From the NCBI GenBank assembly GCA_001687465.1, contig LVLI01000378.1, positions 1 to 35,319 on the forward strand: DNA of 35,319 nucleotides. The letters are read 5' to 3'. This DNA is from Halocafeteria seosinensis (Eukaryota > Sar > Bigyra > Bicosoecida). A program made the position numbers and the translations under genes. A model generated the notes under the pieces. The model saw only the letters and a program-made list of their open reading frames with translations, was not told the origin of the DNA and searched no databases. Within the stretch, counting starts at the first letter, position 1. Each line of letters starts with the position of its first letter. Of this stretch, positions 32,431 through 35,319 are shown in pieces.

Positions 32431-32733
32431 TTTCCAGGCTCAAACCAAGCAAAGCGACTTGCTGTATTACCAAAAAAAGGCCTGCTTATTCGTTGTACTC
32501 GGCTAGCAGACCAGACCAAAGAGTGCTGCTGTTGATTAGTGCAAATTAATTGGGGAGTAAATTTGGGCAACAAATACCAGTATGTTACATGCAATATTAC
32601 CGGTACTGGTATACCTCTACGGCAGAGAGGCTCTACCTTGGGGAGAGTGACTTTGGGATGCACACTCACTCTTGCTATGCACGAGAAATATTAAAAGTAT
32701 AGGTAGCACGCGCGGCGGATCATTATCCGACAC
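32431..32733. other. Region upstream of the WD40 gene
   Basis: A 303-bp stretch with no recognised gene, lying between the WD40 start and the retroelement remnants. It contains AT-rich runs and presumably the WD40 promoter. Confidence 0.35.
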
Positions 32734-33250
32734 TTAAAGGACTGCGAGCTCAGCTAAGCTATCCCGCGGGACCGATTCCGGGTCTGACGGTCGGTGCTCA
32801 TCTAGCGCCAAGTTCGCTTGGTGATCCGCCTCCTGGTTCCTACTCCTCGGCAAGAATTCCCATGTTATCTCCATATGGGTGCCAGAGCTGATTTCCTCGA
32901 TCCGCCTCCACGTTTCGTGAAGAGAGCGGCTATTAATCCGTTTATTCCCATTGATCTGTCCTCCATATGGGTGCCAGAGCTGATTTCCTCGATCCACCTC
33001 CACTTTTCGTGAAGAGAGCGCTTATTAATCCGTTTATTCCCATTGATGTTGACCATTCTCCGCAACGTAGCTCAGTCCCAGTTGGAGCGCAGCAATGGCC
33101 GCTCCGTATTCCACCTCATTGTTCGTGGCCCGGCCAATGAACTCCTTCTGCGAACCAACATATTCCTCACCAGCTTACTTGATAGCGTAGATAACGACAC
33201 CTGTTGCTGCCGGCCCCGCGATGCGCCATCGAAGTACGCCATGATTTGCC
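32734..33250 (-). pseudogene. Broken RNase HI domain of a retroelement
   Basis: The minus strand carries the RNase HI motifs in the right order but in several frames. MAYFDGASRG (first catalytic Asp) lies near 33219-33246, NNEVEYGAAIAALQLG (catalytic Glu) near 33080-33125, and the C-terminal RSRNQEADHQANLA near 32795-32840. A frame change follows the first motif. An in-frame stop separates it from the second, and another stop follows QLGLSYV. A 92-bp tandem duplication (32869-33046) then repeats part of the domain out of frame. RNase HI domains of this type occur in many LTR and non-LTR elements of protists. It is clearly non-functional. Confidence 0.75.
32869..33046. repeat. 92-bp direct tandem duplication inside the RNase H remnant
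   Basis: Unit 1 begins at 32869 and unit 2 at 32961, both starting CTCCATATGGGTGCCAGAG. The second unit is complete to about 33046. Only a few substitutions separate them (for example CGCCTCCACG versus CACCTCCACT). A period of 92 is not a multiple of three, so it shifts the reading frame. Confidence 0.9.
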
Positions 33251-33419
33251 CAGGTTGTCCATCCTGTCTTTCACGGTTGATCGTTGCTTGTGCCTGTTCC
33301 TGCGAACCGGTAGTGAGACTAAGTGAGGCCCTCACTGTGAGGGTCCAGAGACACACACACACCAGAGGGAGTGGTAGTTGTACCATATTAGCCCCCGAGT
33401 TGACCGCGCGTTTTAACAA

Positions 33420-33834
33420 TTAGACGTATTAGACAATACTAAGTCATTCATATGGAACAATTGATTGACGGACAAGCTGCTGCTTTTATCCTCTCTTGTG
33501 TATTTATTTTCTTTAATGTAATACTCTGGGGGTCACTAAGAAATACTTGGCAACACTGTACGCGATTGTGATTCCTTGGTAATAGTGTGTATTGTATACG
33601 TCCTACCGGAAGAATCTACGAGCAAGATGATACCATTCTACTTACGTTTCAAATTGCGCGGTAGTCACGAAATGCCAGATCATTTTGACGTTCTCTCTCA
33701 TCAAGCACAGGCTTAGCCGAGACATCACCCGACCCGAATGGAAGGATGGACATCGTCGCCGAGGGGCCTCTGGTCGAGCTGTTTATAGAAGTCACCGTGT
33801 CAACCCTTTAACACAAGATAGGATGGGAAGAGCG
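33420..33834. other. Unassigned sequence between retroelement fragments
   Basis: No gene or clear repeat is seen. An ATG frame at 33685 runs into the LINE-like fragment, but its first 50 residues match nothing recognised. It could be non-coding element sequence. Confidence 0.3.
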
Positions 33835-34056
33835 GCCAACACCAGACTATGCGTGGCCATGGAAGCAGAAAACCAGAAACGGACAAAGTATTCCCACTTA
33901 CGCAGACATGATAGGGAGCTTATTCCTTTCGCGATGGAAGCGACTGGAGGCATCGGAGACGATGCGTATCGCTTCCTTAAGCGTCTGGCAAAGAGATTTC
34001 CGGGGACACTGAAAGGAGCGTGGGATCACCGAAACTACAGGAAGCTCGGACTGTGA
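33835..34056 (+). pseudogene. C-terminal fragment of a LINE-type retroelement protein
   Basis: The frame to the stop at 34054-34056 encodes MEAENQKRTKYSHLRRHD, then RELIPFAMEATGGIGDDAYR, FLKRLAKRF and a short tail. The pattern of a Tyr-containing basic stretch, a P-F-x-M/L-E-x-T/S-G-G motif and a helix of hydrophobic/Lys repeats is what I know as the extreme C-terminus of long non-LTR reverse-transcriptase proteins in protists. No catalytic part is attached. Assignment is from pattern memory only. Confidence 0.5.
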
Positions 34057-34126
34057 CGGCATGGGCTTTTCCAATTGTATGGGCATTCTGCATGCCTTCA
34101 GTTCCTTTCCCAGCGCAGACGTGATT

Positions 34127-34191
34127 GAGTTGTGTCTGGCAGTACGGAGGTCAGCTGAACCTTCGGCTCCGCAGCAGAGTGCGTGGTGGAG
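34127..34191. repeat. 65-bp exact direct repeat, copy 1
   Basis: Begins GAGTTGTGTCTGGCAGTACG and ends GTGGTGGAG. It is identical over 65 bases to the copy at 34410-34474; the two starts are 283 bp apart. On the minus strand both encode the LHHALCCG...RTARHNS segment. Exact identity indicates a recent duplication or conversion. Confidence 0.9.
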
Positions 34192-34409
34192 TGGTTCGAT
34201 GAGCCCGGCGGGCCCCTTAATTAGGTTTGTTTGTGGGAGACCCAGGTAGAGTCGTAAAGCCATCGCATATTCGCCATCATCCAGCGCGATGTGCTGGTGT
34301 GGGGCCGCATAGAGCCATGCGGAAGCCCCGTTTGCCGAGGCACAAGTGAGCACGGCCTTCTGGCGGAGACTCAGTCTCTCTTTTGGTGCCGCCCGCTCCA
34401 CCTTGTTGA

Positions 34410-34474
34410 GAGTTGTGTCTGGCAGTACGGAGGTCAGCTGAACCTTCGGCTCCGCAGCAGAGTGCGTGGTGGAG
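34410..34474. repeat. 65-bp exact direct repeat, copy 2
   Basis: The second copy of the repeat at 34127-34191. The flanks differ: copy 1 is followed by TGGTTCGATG, copy 2 by GAGTGGGTAA. Confidence 0.9.
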
Positions 34475-34637
34475 GAGTGGGTAATAGTGGCATACTGTAT
34501 GTCGGCCATGCGTCCTCTCGGCATAGGAACCAAATATCTTAACAACGCTCCCCATTGCCGTGTCTGAGACGCTCCTTCGCCTAGCGGGGAGGGTTGCCTG
34601 TAAACGACTGTCCCCGAACTTCCCAACATGTACTACT

Positions 34638-34709
34638 TCTCTGGTAGTATAGCGGTTAGTATTCCCGCCTGTCGAGCGGGGGACCGGGGTTCGACTCCCC
34701 GCCAGAGAG
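34638..34709 (+). tRNA. tRNA-Asp (anticodon GTC)
   Basis: A complete cloverleaf of 72 nt. The acceptor stem TCTCTGG pairs with CCAGAGA, with G as discriminator. The D arm is GTAT-AGCGGTTA-GTAT, and the anticodon stem CCCGC/GCGGG encloses loop CTGTCGA with anticodon GTC. The T arm is CGGGG-TTCGACT-CCCCG. There is no intron and no encoded CCA. The A- and B-box promoter sequences are intact (B box GGTTCGACTCC). A reverse-transcriptase fragment starts about 30 bp downstream. Confidence 0.96.
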
Positions 34710-34728
34710 CGGTTCGTCTCTTAAACGA

Positions 34729-34733
34729 TTTTT
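34729..34733 (+). terminator. RNA polymerase III terminator of tRNA-Asp
   Basis: A run of five T residues begins 20 nt after the tRNA 3' end, as expected for Pol III termination. Confidence 0.65.
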
Positions 34734-34737
34734 CTCG

Positions 34738-35106
34738 GGTATCCAGTTTGGCGCTGGAGTTAAGGGTGGCCTTGAGGCGGTTATACATTCTTGTCGACAG
34801 GCTTTCAGGGAATGTTGCGGCGTTTTGCAGATCGACTGCAAGAATGCCTTCAATTGCGTCTCTCGACGGCATGTGGCCAATGTTGTCAGTCGCGAATTCC
34901 CTTCGTTGTCTCGTTACTTTGCCTGGGCCTATGGAGGCGATACTCCTCTGCTATATCGGATGGTGGAACTGGACGCGATTTGTAGAATCTTGCAGCGTGC
35001 TCTTCGGGAGCTCAAGATTCCCATTGATGTGGAGCATCCTGTTGAAGGTGGCGTCATGGATATTGTGGCTCACGGGGACACCAGTGATTCGTTGATTAAT
35101 TATTAA
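34738..35106 (+). pseudogene. Truncated reverse-transcriptase fragment (non-LTR type)
   Basis: The frame reads QFGAGVKGGLEAVIHSCRQA, then VLQIDCKNAFNCVSRRHVAN, REFPSLSRYFAWAYG and TPLLY. The D-x-K-x-A-F-x-x-V segment is RT motif A with its metal-binding Asp; the preceding GVKGG-E-A-VI/VH block and the following FP...WAYG block are usual for non-LTR (LINE-type) polymerases. Similarity stops near 34975, before the QGDPLG and Y-A-D-D motifs, so the polymerase core is incomplete. The frame ends in an AT-rich repeat. It begins almost directly after the tRNA-Asp gene. Confidence 0.65.
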
Positions 35107-35118
35107 TTATTAATTATT
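35095..35118. repeat. 7-bp tandem repeat (ATTAATT)3.4
   Basis: Three full units and a partial one, without mismatch. It sits at the end of the RT fragment frame and before the RNase H remnant. It may be a simple tail of a non-LTR element or plain low-complexity DNA. Confidence 0.85.
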
Positions 35119-35132
35119 GTATATTCATGTGG

Positions 35133-35319
35133 TTATACTCCCCTAACAAGTTTAAAGTGAGTTCGGATCCCCCAGAAGTATTCCCCTGTAGAATCATTAC
35201 AAAACATAATGTCTTTCCGATCGATTGCCTCGTTAGCTAGACGGTCAGCCTCCGTGTTTTCCTCCCGAGGAACATGATGCAGCGAGATAGACTTCACCTG
35301 TGGCTGCTCCCGCAAACGC
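35133..35319 (-). pseudogene. RNase HI C-terminal fragment, running off the right edge
   Basis: The minus frame, open to the window edge, encodes SISLHHVPREENTEADRLAN followed by EAIDRKD and a tail ending at the stop 35133-35135. The H-V-P-R-E-x-N-x-x-A-D-x-L-A-N motif is the C-terminal RNase HI signature with the last catalytic Asp. The earlier motifs would lie beyond 35319, so whether it is intact cannot be judged. It differs from the remnant at 32.7-33.2 kb and is a second element copy. Confidence 0.6.

Larger units (their letters stand above)
34127..34474 (-). pseudogene. LINE-type retroelement C-terminal fragment, opposite orientation
   Basis: On the minus strand the open frame includes SLRQKAVLTCASANGASAWL, then a Pro-His segment, GEYAMALRLYLGLPQTN and a Cys/His-containing LHHALCCG...RTARHN. 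This order (GA-AWL, L-R-L-GLP, then a Cys/His zinc-type segment and RHN) is typical of the region after the polymerase in protist non-LTR elements. It lies next to the plus-strand fragment ending at 34056. The overlapping minus frame continues below 34127, but there it is the antisense of that fragment. Confidence 0.5.

Noticed and set aside
33898-34118. Lower part of a long minus-strand frame continuing past 34127
   Set aside because: This part is the antisense of the plus-strand LINE-type fragment. Only the part above 34127 carries element motifs on the minus strand.
1-35319. CRISPR array, operons or bacterial ribosome-binding sites
   Set aside because: Dense GT-AG introns and eukaryote-specific genes rule out a bacterial reading; no spaced repeat array is present.

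Overview
The window is nuclear DNA of a flagellated, probably unicellular eukaryote. Genes are compact and split by many short GT-AG introns; about 51 can be placed, nearly all 49-90 nt. Two neighbouring genes encode a C2CD3-like centriole protein and the ciliary transition-zone protein MKS1, so the organism should build cilia. A bacterial-type L11, a MON1 vesicle-fusion factor and a tRNA-Asp with internal promoter boxes fit a eukaryotic nuclear genome. The lineage cannot be fixed from the sequence; a zoosporic or algal protist is plausible.

Layout. 1-240 may be the 3' end of a gene entering from the left. C2CD3-like (+, 1045-6894) converges on an unrecognised 833-residue protein (-, 6942-9443). 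A small TPR protein (+, 9783-10587) converges on MKS1 (-, 10606-13005). Then come mitochondrial-type ribosomal protein L11 (+), an MPPED-type metallophosphoesterase (+), an unresolved 1-kb stretch, and the nucleoside-triphosphatase NTPCR/THEP1 (+). Next is a cluster of three related SET-domain proteins of the Rubisco-LSMT type (17482-24365), each with a predicted N-terminal signal sequence. After it lie MON1 (+), a cytidine-deaminase-fold protein with a long unknown N-terminal region (-), an unrecognised 431-residue protein (+) and a WD40 protein (-).

From about 32.7 kb to the right edge there are no intact protein genes. This part holds broken retroelement pieces (two RNase H remnants, a reverse-transcriptase fragment, and LINE-type C-terminal fragments in both orientations), a 92-bp tandem duplication, an exact 65-bp direct repeat, a 7-bp satellite tract and one intact tRNA-Asp(GTC).

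The most notable features are the signal-peptide SET cluster (two members with complete catalytic motifs, one degenerate, with largely conserved intron positions and N-glycosylation sequons), the C2CD3/MKS1 ciliary neighbourhood with an unknown gene between them, and the very tight 3' ends: five convergent pairs lie from 52 bp apart to a 16-bp coding overlap. Exon models were built by hand from splice signals, reading frame and paralogue comparison; no alignment or database search was run.
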